Positions 44,622 to 56,834 of a stretch of 64,000 nt of DNA are shown in pieces. Each line of letters begins with the position of its first letter. Positions within the stretch are counted from its first letter, which is position 1. The stretch covers positions 3,394,607-3,458,606 of the forward strand of contig CM037866.1 of NCBI GenBank assembly GCA_021292105.1, written 5' to 3'. The notes beneath the pieces were generated by a model. It saw nothing but the letters and a program-made list of their open reading frames with translations. It did not search any database and was not told the origin of the DNA. This stretch comes from Anadara kagoshimensis (lineage: Eukaryota > Mollusca > Bivalvia > Arcoida > Arcidae). Made by a program: the position numbers and the translations under genes.

Positions 44622-44669
44622 CAGCAACATTCAATACATTAAATGTTGCTATTATTATTATTATTATTA
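44576..44669 (+). repeat. (ATT)n microsatellite
   Basis: Two ATT tracts separated by CAGCAACATTCAATACATTA, at the 5' side of a SINE. Confidence 0.93.
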
Positions 44670-46253
44670 AATGCATTATAGTTAGTTAATTTATAATTAT
44701 AAATTCACTAGAAACATCATAATATGTTGACAGTTATGTAATATTCCCTTGGCAACATCAATACATTTCCCAATAAAATTATACAAGTAATTATTAATAT
44801 TTCCTATTAATTTTCCCAATAGTAAACACACTGGAATTGACATACCACAGGGTTAGCTCAGGCCCTCAAAAGATGGTGTAAAAAAATTTGGTCAATTTTA
44901 AAATTTAAGATCTAATTTATATATTAATGAGCCAGAAAAACTAATAAACAAAACGTGACAAAAATGTTTCAAATGTAATTCTTCTAATCTTCTGAATAGA
45001 TTGTTCTTTTTAATTAACAGTTTGTAATTTTCACTTGTTTCACTTTTATCAAACTTGTGTAAAGAAAAACAGAAGGAAAATAAAACCAGTGATTTTTGCC
45101 TGCATTATAATGAAATTAATAAAAACTTTTGGAGAGAAAAATAATAGCCAAAAGCTTTATTTTGGAGCCAGAAATTATAAAAATTAGCAACTTGCTAATT
45201 TGGTAAATGGCAGAGTTAACCCTGCCGATGTTATGATTGACAGATAGGTCACATGTCATTTCCTTAGCAACAGATAATCAAAAATATTAAATAACCTTAC
45301 CTTTTCTAAATTATTTCAGACAAACATTCATTATAAGCATGAATAATCCAAAATAATCCAAAAATTTAGAAATTCCAAAAATTTCAAAAATAATCCAGTT
45401 TTAAGATTTTTTTTAAAACAATTCAATACATGTGTGTCTAAGAAAAAATCACCATATGAGATTTAATCTACCACCCTCACATTCGTCCATATACCAAACT
45501 TGTTGTAACCAGCGGTTGAATGGACAATGTCCAGTCAATGTCACTCAGCCATAACTAAATATAAACATGTAATGGTCATCGCAACAATTAATCTATAATT
45601 TTTACTGTTATTATTAGCTGTGAGGTCCCTCAGTGGGGTGTGGGATTATATCCACCTGGTATAAGGTCGTTACAGGTATTCTAATATAAATTGACCCCCA
45701 ACAAAGCCCTTGCCTTTATCTGAGTATGGAAAAGTTTCCTGAAGATTCATTGGACAAAATTTAAAAAAATCAATATGGGTTTTATTTAAAAAAGCAAACA
45801 GTCAGCTTTTCTCAATTCAATTCATTTTTTTAAATAGCAGTGTTCCTTCTTACACAAAAGCAAATAAAGACATACATATTAGCATACAATTTCTAATGTA
45901 TACCGTCATATTTAATAATGAAAAAAAATGTTTAAAAAATAATTTCAATGACAATTTAGATTCCTAAATTTGCTAAAAATAATTTAAGTAAAAACTTCTT
46001 TGTCATTTTAATTAAAGTATTTAAAACGTTAATCATATGTATATCAAATTTGTGATATATTTTACAATGTGCAAAGAACTTTAAATAACTTTCAAATATA
46101 TATATATAATAATATTTTTTGAAAAATTTAATTTAGACTGAAAATTTAAATAATTTTTTAATCAATACAACTGCAGGCATAATCTTTCCTTTTTATTATT
46201 TTTTTAAAAAATTAAAATATCCCCCAAAAAATCAAAATTATAAGTCAAAGAGT
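44670..46253. other. No gene seen
   Basis: AT-rich, low-complexity stretches (poly-A/T) without long frames or clear repeat family members. Confidence 0.6.
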
Positions 46254-46415
46254 CCTTCAGAAAGCATTAAAATCTGATACCCTGTATCATAGCAGGCTTG
46301 GCATGTTAAAGACCCCCCTCCCTTCACATTGCCCTGAGTGCACTGCAAAGGTCAAAATGTCTGCCACTTCACCTAAAGCTGGTGATGTCTTGATATAAAT
46401 GAAATATGATAATAA
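46254..46415 (+). mobile_element. Decayed family A SINE
   Basis: Carries GGCTTGGCATGTTAAAGA and ACCTAAAGCTGGTGATGTC, matching the family A body, without the tRNA head. Confidence 0.55.
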
Positions 46416-46954
46416 GAAAGATTTTTAACAGTTTCATTATTTTTACCGTTTCAAGATTTCTTTTTTCCATGATTTTTCTTGCTTTCAGAATTTTTTTGTC
46501 ATTTTCTATGACTTTTTTCTTTTGTGTTTTTTCTTCCTTTTTCTGGGACTTTTCTTCATGCTGTTTATGTACCTGTTTAACATAAAAAAATTTGTTACCA
46601 ATGTCTCAAAACAAACAAGTGTTTAAAGAATGTATGAGTTATTTCCCCTGATCTTCAAAAAGCCTCAAAACTAACAAGTGTGTAAAGAGAATATGAGTTA
46701 TCTCCCTTGTTTTTCCAATATATGAGCAAATTGTATTTAAATCAACAATGATTTATCTAGGTTTCCCACAATCTTAAAATTACAAGTAGCCAAATTAAAA
46801 AAAAATATGAAAATATAGTAATTTTTAAAGTGTTTTTTTTCCACAAATTTACTAAAATATGTTACCTTTCGAAAGAATTTCTAAAAATTAGCAGCCAAAG
46901 GCGATTTTGGTTAACAGGAATGGATGAATGAAATTTCACTTTAAAAACATTTAT

Positions 46955-47156
46955 TAATGGGGTTCGCCACTGTACAACTTGATATCCCCTAACCTTTGAG
47001 CTGAACACTTATTCTAATGGATATGGAATTACATAAAATTACGTTTTTTCCATAAAAACAATGTTTTTCTAGGAATTGCCGACTTTAACATTTTCCAAAA
47101 TGTTCCGCACAAATGTTCATTGGTATTGATCATGTGGTACAGCAGCCAACCACATT
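46955..47156. mobile_element. MITE, family F
   Basis: Ends AATGGGGTTCGCCACTGTAC and CATGTGGTACAGCAGCCAAC, ~200 bp. Confidence 0.77.
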
Positions 47157-47299
47157 CACAAATAAAAGGTTTATTTTAATTGGAACATCCATAAAATTTA
47201 CATTCCTGTCTTGAGCTTCTGTGATGTTTAGTCAAAGCTATCATGTTGTGAAAAGTATGTGGTATAAAAAGCTGGGTATGGCCTAATTTTTTTACCACC

Positions 47300-47870
47300 A
47301 CAAATCCATGAACCAGATTCTACTAAAATGGACTTCTGCTACACACCTAATCCTCTTTGTGCTGGGGTGCACTTCCATTTCTGCCTGTCTTAGGATGAAT
47401 GCTGTACTTGTTCCAACGTCCAGCTTTTGTCTTGAATCTCTTTATCAGTGGATCTCCTCAATGTCTCTTTTGGTCTGTATCTCTTTCTCATGCCCGGTGG
47501 TGACCATCACATTGCTACCCTCAAGATGGACCCAGGACAGGATGCATTCTGCAAATGTGCCATATCCATTTCCATTTTTGTCTTTTCACTGCTTGATTGC
47601 CAGAGGCATGCTGTTTTGTCCTCTCGTAAAGTTACATGATGGAGATGGTTTGTGGCCAAAAGATTCGTAGAATCCAACGTAGCCAGCGCATCTGGAATAT
47701 ATGATTCTAGTTTGATGATGATGTCATTTGTGGCTTTCTATGATTCTGTCCCATACAGAATTACTAGATTTTTAGATGTTACTAAAAACAGCAAACATCC
47801 CTCTTTACTTTGGATATTCGGGCTTGTGCATCTTCATCAGAGTTAACGTTTCCATCTGCTGTTAGCTTAC
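47300..47870 (-). pseudogene. LINE reverse-transcriptase C-terminal relic
   Basis: Minus strand contains LTADGNVNSDEDAQARISKV near 47860 and, after frame changes and stops, PPGMRKRYRPKETLRRS with DKEIQDKSWTLEQV, then a stop and DRQKWK. These are the thumb and C-terminal motifs of a non-LTR retrotransposon RT protein. Dead copy. The plus-strand ORF here is antisense. Confidence 0.75.
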
Positions 47871-48493
47871 TTCAGAGGTAAATAAATCCCTTTCCTTCCT
47901 GTATGCCTTAAAACATAAAATAAAAATATATATCCTCTCTATTAAAAGCATAAAATAAAATATATATCTTATATATTTAGTGATATGCAGCACTTACAAG
48001 CACCTCCAATTAAATCCCAATCCTCTCAAGATTGAGGGGCCTTGGTGGCAAAGTAATCTAAAGTATGTCAGCCCTCAAAGTAGGTTTCAAAACTATGTGG
48101 GCAGCTGGCCACCAAATTAAATTTTCAGGTGTCCAGTGGAAAATCCAAGTGGCCAGACAACCTTTTCTTCCAAATGAAGGAAAATTAAGGCATCTTTTAG
48201 GTATGGGGAACAAAAATGCACATTTTTAAAACTGACTTACAATCACTTACATACATCAGTGTTATTAATACCAATATTGATGATGTAAAGTGTCCATTAT
48301 ATTGCCTGAAATGGCAACAGTATCATGAAATTTTGTAACACATCAATAATATCTGTTCTCAAGTCACAAAAATTCAAATTTAAAAGTGGACAAGCTGGCC
48401 ACCATTTACAAGTTTTAAGTCGCCAGACACAATTCAATGTTGATTTTGCCACCATGTTAGTAGACAAAATTGAGGGCTGTATGTACTTATGGA

Positions 48494-48796
48494 AGCGCGT
48501 GGCTTAGTGGTTAAGGCGTTGGACTCATGATTCGAAGGTCATGGGTTCGATCCCTGGACCGGGCGATGTGTTGTGTCCTTGAGCAAGACACTTAATTGCA
48601 CGTTGTTCCAGTTCACTCAGCTGAAAAATAAATGGGTACCAGCAAAATGCTGGGGGTTAACCCTGCGATGGACCGGCGTCCCATTCAGGGGAGAGTCTTG
48701 TACTCTCAGTCGCTTAACACCACCGAAACCGGGATAAGCTCCGGCCTGATGGGCCTAATGGCTCAGGACAGAATTTAACTAACTTAACTAACTTTA
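48494..48796 (+). mobile_element. tRNA-derived SINE, family C (copy 3)
   Basis: Full-length copy with A and B boxes and an AACTTAACTAACTTT tail. It is flanked by the 13-bp direct repeat ATGTACTTATGGA (48481-48493 and 48797-48809) and sits immediately before a LINE relic. Confidence 0.87.
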
Positions 48797-48819
48797 ATGT
48801 ACTTATGGATCACAACACC

Positions 48820-49235
48820 CTTTACTGCATTCTCTCTGACCAGAAGTGAGGAACAAAAACTTGAGGCCTTCAAAACCAAATGTCTCAGGAAAATATACAA
48901 AATTCGATGGTAGCAATACATCACCAACAAAGCAGTTCTTGAAATGGCAGAAGTGGATAAAATCAGTTATGAAATAAGGAGGAAGAGATGGAACTAGATC
49001 GGCCGCATACTGAGGAAAGGACAGACAGATGACTGTGCTTTTGACCTTGGGTGGACTCCTGAGGGAAGAAGGAAAAGAGGCCGCCCTAATACAACTTGGC
49101 GGCAAATGGTTGAAGTAGAACGTTCGGAACGGTGCAGGCTGGAACACCTGGAATGTGGCATGTTGTGTAGCCTTAGACCGACCGACATGGAGGAATGATG
49201 CCCAAGCCTTGTGTGCCTCCTGGCATTGAGAGAAT
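48820..49235 (+). pseudogene. LINE reverse-transcriptase C-terminal relic
   Basis: Plus frame reads TRSEEQKLEAFKTKCLRKIY, stop, then IGRILRKGQTDDCAFDLGW, TPEGRRKRGRPNTTWRQMVE. Same LINE class as 47300-47870, with internal stops. The minus-strand ORFs here are shadows. Confidence 0.8.
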
Positions 49236-49649
49236 TAAGAAGCAAGAAGCAGGCATTCTCTAGTGTGAAAAAGTTTGTCAGTTTGCTTGCAAACCACCTT
49301 GACATTTTTTGAAAATCATCTTCACAGTTGAAAAGTACATAGTAAGCTGTAGAAACCTGGGTAAAACACTAATGTTAATTTCCTTTTTATTAAAGACTAC
49401 TTCAGCCATTATTTTGCGGAAATTACACCCTTCGTTAAAGTCACTAGAGCTGAGGAAAGTGGGCTTAACTACAGCATAAGAATATTTATAATCTCCATAT
49501 TTTACTTTACTTCTAATATTACAACTTTTAATGTCTTGTGAAGTGTTGCATTGTATCAAACCGCATGATTTGGTTTATACACAATAAAGTTTTTATTATT
49601 AGTAATATAAACCCTGTAGATCTGGAAAAATGAATAGTAATACTCAGTG

Positions 49650-49932
49650 ATTTTGTTACATTTTTTAAAAACTACCCTCTGCCTTTTAAATTGGGAAAAT
49701 TTGAAGTTCTGAAAAAAGTGAAATACAGCAATCTGCATAATGACATGCTTGCAATAGCTTAGGATTCTCTTTGCAAAGATGTTATATTGTGACAATATCT
49801 GAACATTTTGTGGGTTAGGACAACTAGACATAATTTGCTAGTATATCACTGTTATTTTGGGAAAATTTAGTCATTTTTTCCCAAGGGAAACTACCTTTAT
49901 TCAGTAGTAATTTTAGGCAAACAAAATCACTG
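49650..49932 (+). repeat. Interspersed repeat, family H
   Basis: Longest copy, from GATTTTGTTACATTTTTTAA to TTTAGGCAAACAAAATCAC. Confidence 0.65.
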
Positions 49933-50164
49933 GATACTGTATATTTATACTGGGGTTATGTAAGGGAACTGCAGGGTTGGACCAGGGACTGAACCCGGGA
50001 CCTGATCTGCTCAAAAGGCAAGTCCACCAATTGAGCTACTCAGACCATTGGTAGCATCATTTTTACCTAGATTTGATGCTAACCCTTCTGGACCAACAGT
50101 CTCGTTTTAATTAGCTAGTCGCCCGCCCCCCTCCCCCGTGGTAAATATACCGACCCAGGCACTT

Positions 50165-50360
50165 GTGAAACAGAATAACAACCCATGTTCAAATCACAAT
50201 CCAAAAGCAAAGTAAAAACATTGAAACTGGCAAAGTGGGTAAACACGCCATCTTTTATCAGGGAAGCGATGCTGGGTGCTCCGAAAAAGTAAGCACCTCC
50301 TGTTTTGCTAGCTAAACCCGCCACGTGTGTAATCAAAATTACGAATGAAAGGAACACTTA
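50165..50360 (+). repeat. Interspersed repeat, family I (partial)
   Basis: Left half only: AACCCATGTTCAAATCACAA to CCCGCCACGTGTGTAATCAA. A further fragment in reverse lies at ~52195-52290. Confidence 0.62.
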
Positions 50361-50460
50361 ACTATTTATTTTTTTTATCAAGATTAATTATATTATTATT
50401 TTTGGACATAATTCGGAACTCCTTAGTTTTTTACATCTTTCGCGCTCAGACCAAGCTTAC

Positions 50461-50684
50461 CCGGACTCCATCTTGAATCTTGCACTGACTGTAACTCTCC
50501 GGAAAAGGAGGTAGGCACGTGGTACCTGCAAGGTGAAAGAATGACATTCACGGGCGAAACTCTGTATTTTTCCACACTCGGTGTTGCTGTTTAGAAGTGT
50601 TTCAGTCGTCACAATTAAGACGCACACAAGAAAAGTATCACTTAATTTAATGCCCATAAATCTACAGAGCCAGGGGTTTATCAT
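50461..50684 (-). CDS. Possible first coding exon of an unknown secreted protein (weak)
   Basis: An ORF with two possible starts (50684 or 50657). The second gives MGIKLSDTFLVCVLIVTTET, a plausible signal peptide, followed by a short segment with two cysteines. The frame ends TCC GG|GTAAGC, a good phase-2 donor. The DNA here does not match any repeat family I recognised in the window. I found no partner exon on the minus strand between 31.3 and 50.4 kb, so it may be chance. Function unknown. Confidence 0.25.
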
Positions 50685-50699
50685 ATTCTTCGCGCTTTT

Positions 50700-52190
50700 C
50701 CCGTGATTCTAAAATCCAGTGACTTGAAACGCAGGTCAGATTCATTACAGACAGGTTGTCTCTATGGTGAGGTCCTGTTTTGGACCCGGGACTAGTCGTG
50801 GAGTATTGCAGATGATGAAAAATGCTATGGGTGTGCACTCTATTCTATCATACCATATGACTGAGCCTAGAAAGTTAGTTGATGGTAGGGGGGGAGGTAA
50901 TGACGTTTACCATGCAAGTCGACCTAGGTAGTAAACTACATATCTGGATCACTCTGGGAATTTTAGCTACTAAATATGACAAAAATTTATGGGGTTTTTT
51001 TTGGCATTGGGAATGGGGCTTTTACTGGACCCTGTGAATGGCCAGAAAAAAAATTTTGCCTGATGAAGAAGATGAAGTTTCTGCAGACTGTTGTCATAAA
51101 GCTTGAATAGGTAAGACAACATACACAACAGGCAGACTACTGATTATAAATCTGGCAGGTCGCTACCAGACTCTGTCAACTAGCTGAATCTGCAGTATAA
51201 AGAAGGTCCCAGGTTTCCGTCCATTTAATCCAGCATTATGGTGGGGTCATTCCTGTGGCAAAGACCTTGCAAAAACTGAGTGAGGACATGCTATTTTGTG
51301 CCATACTGAAAAATCAAGGATATCATAGCTGGCAGGAGATAAAAGTTTTGGTCTGTATAGATTGTTGAAACTTTAAAAAAAAATTATAATAATTTCCAAA
51401 AATCCTTGAAATATCCATATTTTTTTTATCTCAGATTCTGTATGAACCATTTGTTAATATAAGAATCTTGAAGACTGCAGACTCTCTCTCTCACTTATGG
51501 GAATGGGACCAGGGCCCTTGCATTTGTGGAAAAAAGCATCATAATTGCCAAAGTTGAGAAAAAGAAAACTCCAAATATACTGGTTTTAAAGCTGAAAATC
51601 CCAAAATTGTGAAAATTGGCAATATGATAGTGAAAAAACCATAAGATTTTGAATTTTTAATGGTTCAGGATATTTGCCCCAAAAACAACCCACCTAGAGC
51701 CCTGATCTTGACTGAATATAATAAAACAGCGTCATTTCCTTCCTATTTGGTTTCTTCAAGAGTTGTCTCCCTTATACTGTTTTCAAGTCTCCAGGATTTA
51801 CATGTTTGATTGTAATAAATGCCTAAATAGTCTGTGATTGACATAGTTCATGTTTTGAGAAAAATGTTTTTTTTCAAATATCTGTATTTATGAAAGAATT
51901 TACCATGAATGGTATAGAATTTAAGCGGGGATATTACTATTAATTTGAATGTTTATAGTTTACTTGTGTTTGCAGTTGGAATAGGTCACTGGGTATTCAC
52001 AGTTTTCAGTAATTGTCTATTTTCCTGTTGTTTTGTGAATTTAAGCATATATTGGAAATTATTTTTGAGAAATCCAAAAGCAGGTGTTATAAGTTTGAGG
52101 TGATCTTCAAAATAACACCTTAAATTCCTGGATATCCTAACACTAATGTAGATTCCAAAATTGTTGGATTGATTTGATTCTAAATTTTAT
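50700..52190. other. No gene seen
   Basis: Mostly unique-looking AT-rich sequence with scattered 'gggaaaa' and 'ttggcattgggaatgggg' words related to 371-730. No exon supported. Confidence 0.55.
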
Positions 52191-52516
52191 TCACACATGG
52201 GGATGTAGATAGCTAGACAGGTCATGCTTACTCCTCCTGAACACCCATCCTCACTTCCCTGGTGGAAGTTCACATGTTTAACTTAAATTGACAAATTATA
52301 AGTTATGAGATATCAGAGAATGCCTGATTGATATATAAATTGTATTTTCAAAAGAAGTGTATTGTATAAAAATAGCTTTAAAAAGTTGGAATTTTGGGGT
52401 ATATTTAGTATATTTCAACTATAATACATATTTATTGCAAAAACAATCTTTCTTGAAGAAATTTCGTCCTTAGTAGTACAGACTAGATTATTCAGATAGT
52501 CTTTTACTGTGATAGT

Positions 52517-52832
52517 TGAGTTGAGTAATGGTGTTGAACGTCGCAGTCAAGAATATTTCACTTATATCGAGATGTCTCCAGCTGTAGGCGAAGGTGCAGA
52601 AATTTTGCCTGTGTGTTGCGCTGATGGCATTATACAGCAGGGTTCTTTAGCGTGCCAAGCCCACCGTGACACGGGACCTTGATGAACCGTGACTTTCATT
52701 TTGTTATGCCGAGTGCTTGGCGAAAGAAGAGTCACTACCAACTTTCAAGTTTTGGATCAGACCCGGCCAGGGATCGAACCCACGACCTCCTACTTATGGA
52801 GCGAGCACTCTACCAATTGAGCTACCGCAGTG
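52517..52832 (-). mobile_element. tRNA-derived SINE, family A (well preserved)
   Basis: Reverse copy. The anti-B box GGATCGAACCCACGACCTCC and the anti-A box CTCTACCAATTGAGCTACCG are nearly intact, making this the best tRNA-like head in the family. A duplicated 'ttttactgtgata' flanks it (52503 side and ~52837), consistent with a target-site duplication. Confidence 0.83.
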
Positions 52833-52839
52833 GTTTTTT

Positions 52840-53700
52840 ACTGTGATAGGGATATTGATTATATCATCAGGTTTTGTTTTATTCTTTATTCTATTCTTCT
52901 TCTTGTACAACTTTCCATCAAAATGAAATGCAAAGAAAGTTAACAGAGATGTTTTCCAGGGCTCGACATTAACATTAGCCCGGACAGTGATGTTGTCCGA
53001 TGGGACAAGTAGTATTTTCCGCCACCCTTCAATATCGTTGATCACATTTCTAAAGTGAATATTTAACGATGTAAGGGACAATATTATTGACAGGAACTTG
53101 TATGTCAAATACTTTGGAACGAGGTTATAATCTTACTCTCCTCTGCGTTTAAGAGTGATATTTTTGCTTTAACAACATTGAAGCATTGAATTTACGTAGA
53201 TTGTTTTCACGTGACAACAGGAGAGGCAACTGATCTGTCCAAATTTGGTTTTTTGTGTGGTCATCTTAAAAAAAAGATTTTTACGACAACTAACGAAAAA
53301 AATCGCTTGTTCGAGGAAAGTTGGTCAAGCGAATTGATATTTACAACTTTGAAATGGTTTATCACATAGTTAATCATTAACAATGAGCACTAAATTACTT
53401 TAGATTTGAGTTAACAAACAGACAGGTTGTAGTTTCAAGTCATTCAGTAAATGTAGTACTCAGTTTAGCTGTGAACTTTCGGACAAGTATGTTTTGCCGA
53501 AGGACAACCAACTTTTTCTTCTACTTGTTCAATGGGACAATAAAAAAAAATAATGTAGAGCCCTGTTTTCTATGCCACAACGTAGTGAATCAAAAAGTAG
53601 TGAAACGCCCAGTGATACCAGCTCAACACCTGCTTTTGTCAACACAACAAGTAACCTTTTCCCATTTTATTAGCTTATAATTGTGTTAAAGGTACCACTA
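52840..53700. other. No gene seen
   Basis: Holds a segment with GGCTCGACATTAACATTAGC at ~52960 and GTAGAGCCCTGTTTTCTATG at ~53553, of an unclassified repetitive type. Short ORFs on both strands have no recognisable domain. Confidence 0.45.
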
Positions 53701-53717
53701 CAGTTTGTACGTTAGTC

Positions 53718-54007
53718 TGTCTGTTCCAAGCCATTAGGCCCATCAGGCCGGAGCTTATCCCGGTTTCGGTGGCGTTAAGCGACTGAGAGTATAAGACTCT
53801 CCCCTGAATGGGACGCCGGTCCATCGCAGGGTTAACCCCCAGCATTTTTCTGGTACTCATTTATTTTTCAGCTGAGTGAACTGGAACAACGTGAAATTAA
53901 GTGTCTTGCTCAAGGACACAACACATCGCCTGGTCCAGGGATCGAACCCACGACCTTCGAATCATGAGTCCAATGCCTTAACCACTAGGCCACGCGCTTC
54001 CACAAGC
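53718..54007 (-). mobile_element. tRNA-derived SINE, family C (copy 4)
   Basis: Reverse copy of the same family. Flanking direct repeat TTGTACGTTAGTC at 53705-53717 and, nearly identical, at 54008-54020. Confidence 0.83.
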
Positions 54008-54225
54008 TTGTACGTTAGTCACTAGTGATAAATTGCTGTATTTTCGACGAATGACTAAATGAAAATTTCCAGTAAAACTTGAGTTTCTAAGTTGTCTTAT
54101 TTGTTGCAAAGTTCGGTTTTGGCAAATTGTTGCTTTGCCTTTTTGACACTATTTATGAACATAAAAATGGTATGTTTGTATTTAAATTTATAAGTTTTCT
54201 TTTATATTTACTTGTATCATTTAAA

Positions 54226-54537
54226 CCAATGCAGAAGCTCAGTTAGTAGAGTGCTCACTCCATAAGTGGGAGGTCCTGGGTTCAAACCCTGACTGGGTCT
54301 GACCCAAGACTTCAAAGTTGGTAGTAACTGTTGTTTTGCTCACACTCTGCATTACGAAATGAAAGTCACGATTCTTTGGATGGGAACTTAAAATAAACAA
54401 GGTCCCATGCATGGCACTATAAAGAACCCTACTGTATACTGCACCTTCACCTGTAGCTAGTAATGTCTCGATATAAATATAATATTCTTGACTGGGAAGT
54501 TAAAAACCATTACTCAACTCAACTCAAGTCAACTCGT
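54226..54537 (+). mobile_element. tRNA-derived SINE, family A
   Basis: Forward copy with head AGAAGCTCAGTTAGTAGAG, B-box-like GGGTTCAAACCC and a CTCAACTCAACTC tail. The 3' end abuts repeat L. Confidence 0.78.
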
Positions 54538-54735
54538 ACCTAGTTACATATTATACCAGTTTTAATTTTACAGCACTAGACGACCATTCCTCTTCATTAG
54601 TACTTGAATAAAAATTGAAACCAAAATTTTTTTCAAGATGTTAAAAAGATACCGTACCCAAAGGACCAAAATATATTTTACCAAATTTAGCTCAGGAAAT
54701 GTTTTGCATGAGGGAGCATACCTTTTTGAGTAATT
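54538..54735 (-). repeat. Interspersed repeat, family L
   Basis: Reverse of 35985-36180. It is flanked on both sides by family A SINEs; the right one appears inserted into its end. Confidence 0.62.
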
Positions 54736-55078
54736 TACCCTTGCGGAAACTCGGTTGGTAGAGTGCTAACTCCATAAGTAGAAGGTCGTGAGTGCGAACC
54801 CCGACCGGGTCTGACCAAAGACTTAAAAATGGGTAGTGACTGTTCTTTCGCTCGATAGCACTCAGCATTACGAAATGAAAGTCATGGTTTTTTCGCATGG
54901 GAACTTAAAATAAACGAAGTCCCATGTCACGGTGGGCTTGGCACAATAAAGAAACCTGTTGTATAATATTATAAGAGTAACGCACAGGCAAAGTTTCTGC
55001 ACTTTTGCCTACAACTGGCAAGGTCTCGATATAAGTGAAATATTCTTGACTGGGACGTTAAACACCATTACTCAACTC
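54735..55078 (+). mobile_element. tRNA-derived SINE, family A
   Basis: Forward copy with head CGGAAACTCGGTTGGTAGAG and the 3' end GGGACGTTAAACACCATTAC. Flanked by TTTTTGAGTAATTT on both sides (~54722 and ~55079), a likely target-site duplication. It was inserted into repeat L. Confidence 0.82.
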
Positions 55079-55290
55079 TTTTTGAGTAATTTTAGATTTT
55101 GGTAGCTTATACGATTGGTTTATTTTACTGCACTAAAAATCATAAAATATATAATGTTTGAAATGAATTGAAAAAATTGTTTAAAAGATTTGAAAAAAAT
55201 TGAAAAAAACTTAGTATTTGTTTATTTATCTTTTAAGAATGGTTTTTCTCAATAGATTGTAGACAATTACATACATCAGTGAATTGGTAT

Positions 55291-55503
55291 AGCCAAACAA
55301 CATTGACCCGTCTGCTTGACCTTTCATTAGGAATATTCATATGTACAACAATCTGTCCAGCACATGGATACCCACTTAATACATGAATAATGCATGTAAC
55401 CCATGATGTAACCTAAATGCTCTCTTTACAAAACTGCACGGGTCAATAATAAATACCTGGTATTCAAATTAAAGGTTATGCAGACATGTCAATATTATCA
55501 GCC
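55291..55503. mobile_element. MITE, family K
   Basis: Copy with ends GCCAAACAACATTGACCCGT and GACATGTCAATATTATCAGC. Confidence 0.68.
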
Positions 55504-55775
55504 TATATCAATCGATATACTTATATAAAATATATATCAAGTGTATACAGGGTTGTTTTCACGCCTGACTGGATACAAATAAAATTGAAACTTTGAAATG
55601 TATAAGGCAATAAAAAGAAATATGAAAGGTTCTTTTGGGGTTTTTATCACCGTCATTTCTCCTGTTGGAAGATCGGGATTTAAATTCTCTGGGCACTACC
55701 GGTATACTCACACAAATGACTGTCTCAATTTGAGTTAGTTGCTCTCAACTTGGCATAAATTTTGAATACATTCAT

Positions 55776-56075
55776 TACCGGACATAGCCGAGTTGTATTG
55801 CACTGTCACTGGCTTTGGAAGTCAAGGGTTCAAACCCCACTCGTGACTTGGAAATTTTCTGAGACAATTTTCCTCTCCTGCCCATACTAAAGCTGTAAAA
55901 AGCTTGATACTAGAATAGTCTTTCAAACGAGACTTTAAACCGGGGTTCTATGTCTCGGTGCATGCAAAAGACACTGGTGTAGAGTAAGAAAAAGAGTAGG
56001 CCACGTGTGGCCGCTGCAGAGGACGCTTACAACCACAAACGATTGAAACAGACTGAGCAAATTGAGCAAAGTAAA
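55776..56075 (+). mobile_element. tRNA-derived SINE, family D
   Basis: Head CCGGACATAGCCGAGTTG with B box GGGTTCAAACCCC, then a body shared with 8720-9000 in opposite orientation (CCTCTCCTGCCCATACTA). Confidence 0.7.
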
Positions 56076-56104
56076 GTCGTGGATATCTTGTATATGGTAT
56101 GATT

Positions 56105-56437
56105 GAATTTTGGTTTTACACACCAGTCAAGATGTTTTACTTATATCAAGATGTCACCAGCTATAGGTGAAGGTGCAGAAATTTTTACCTATGCAGTGCA
56201 CTCGGGGGGGCAATGTGCAGGTAAGGTTCTTTAATGTGCCATGCCTGTTGTGACATGGGGCATCAGTTTTCAATGTCACTTCCAAAAGAACCAGTGACTT
56301 TCATTTTAAAATTTCCACGGTCGAAAGAACAGTCACTACCCACTTTCAATTTTTAAGCTAGGCCTGGTCCAAGTTCAAACCCATGAGCTCCCACTTACAG
56401 AGTGAGCAGTCTACCAACTGACGTATCGCAGACCACG
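56105..56437 (-). mobile_element. tRNA-derived SINE, family A (older subfamily)
   Basis: Reverse copy in which the 3' region reads TTTACACACCAGTCAAGATG. It carries the GCAATGTGCAGGTAAGG variant shared with the split copy at 12445/15690, marking a subfamily. Confidence 0.75.
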
Positions 56438-56630
56438 CCCACAATGTTGCGACAAGTGGCTGGATGCTTGATTTACACGCAAAAAGAATGAAAACTCAGC
56501 CATTTAATGATGTCACTGACACTAGTACGTCATTAGTTGCCGTGATGCTGCTTTAATTGGTACTGTGATGGCGGCCAGTGTCGGAACATTGTAGGCGTGG
56601 TCGGCGATACGTCAACTGAGCTACCACGGT
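56434..56630. mobile_element. MITE-like repeat, family N
   Basis: Inverted ends GACCACGCCCACAATGTTGC and GAACATTGTAGGCGTGGTC, ~185 bp, non-coding. Confidence 0.6.
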
Positions 56631-56834
56631 GGTTTTCAGGCAAAAAGAACCTCTATCTATAAGAACTACCTGTCCCTTTAAGCCACTGTTTTAAAATTCC
56701 TTTCCTTCATATTTCAGCCAAAAGAATACTAAGTTAGGTCCCATCGATGGGTGGTTGTATATGCATATTTCATTGTGTGTGTTTGTGTTGTTTATACCCA
56801 TATAGATGTATACTACATGCATATGTTTATTTAA

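Noticed and set aside
47308..47670. 120-codon plus-strand ORF
   Set aside because: Antisense to the LINE reverse-transcriptase relic, whose minus-strand motifs are recognisable.
48803..49305. Two minus-strand ORFs of 103-114 codons
   Set aside because: Shadows of the plus-strand LINE relic (RKRGRP motif).
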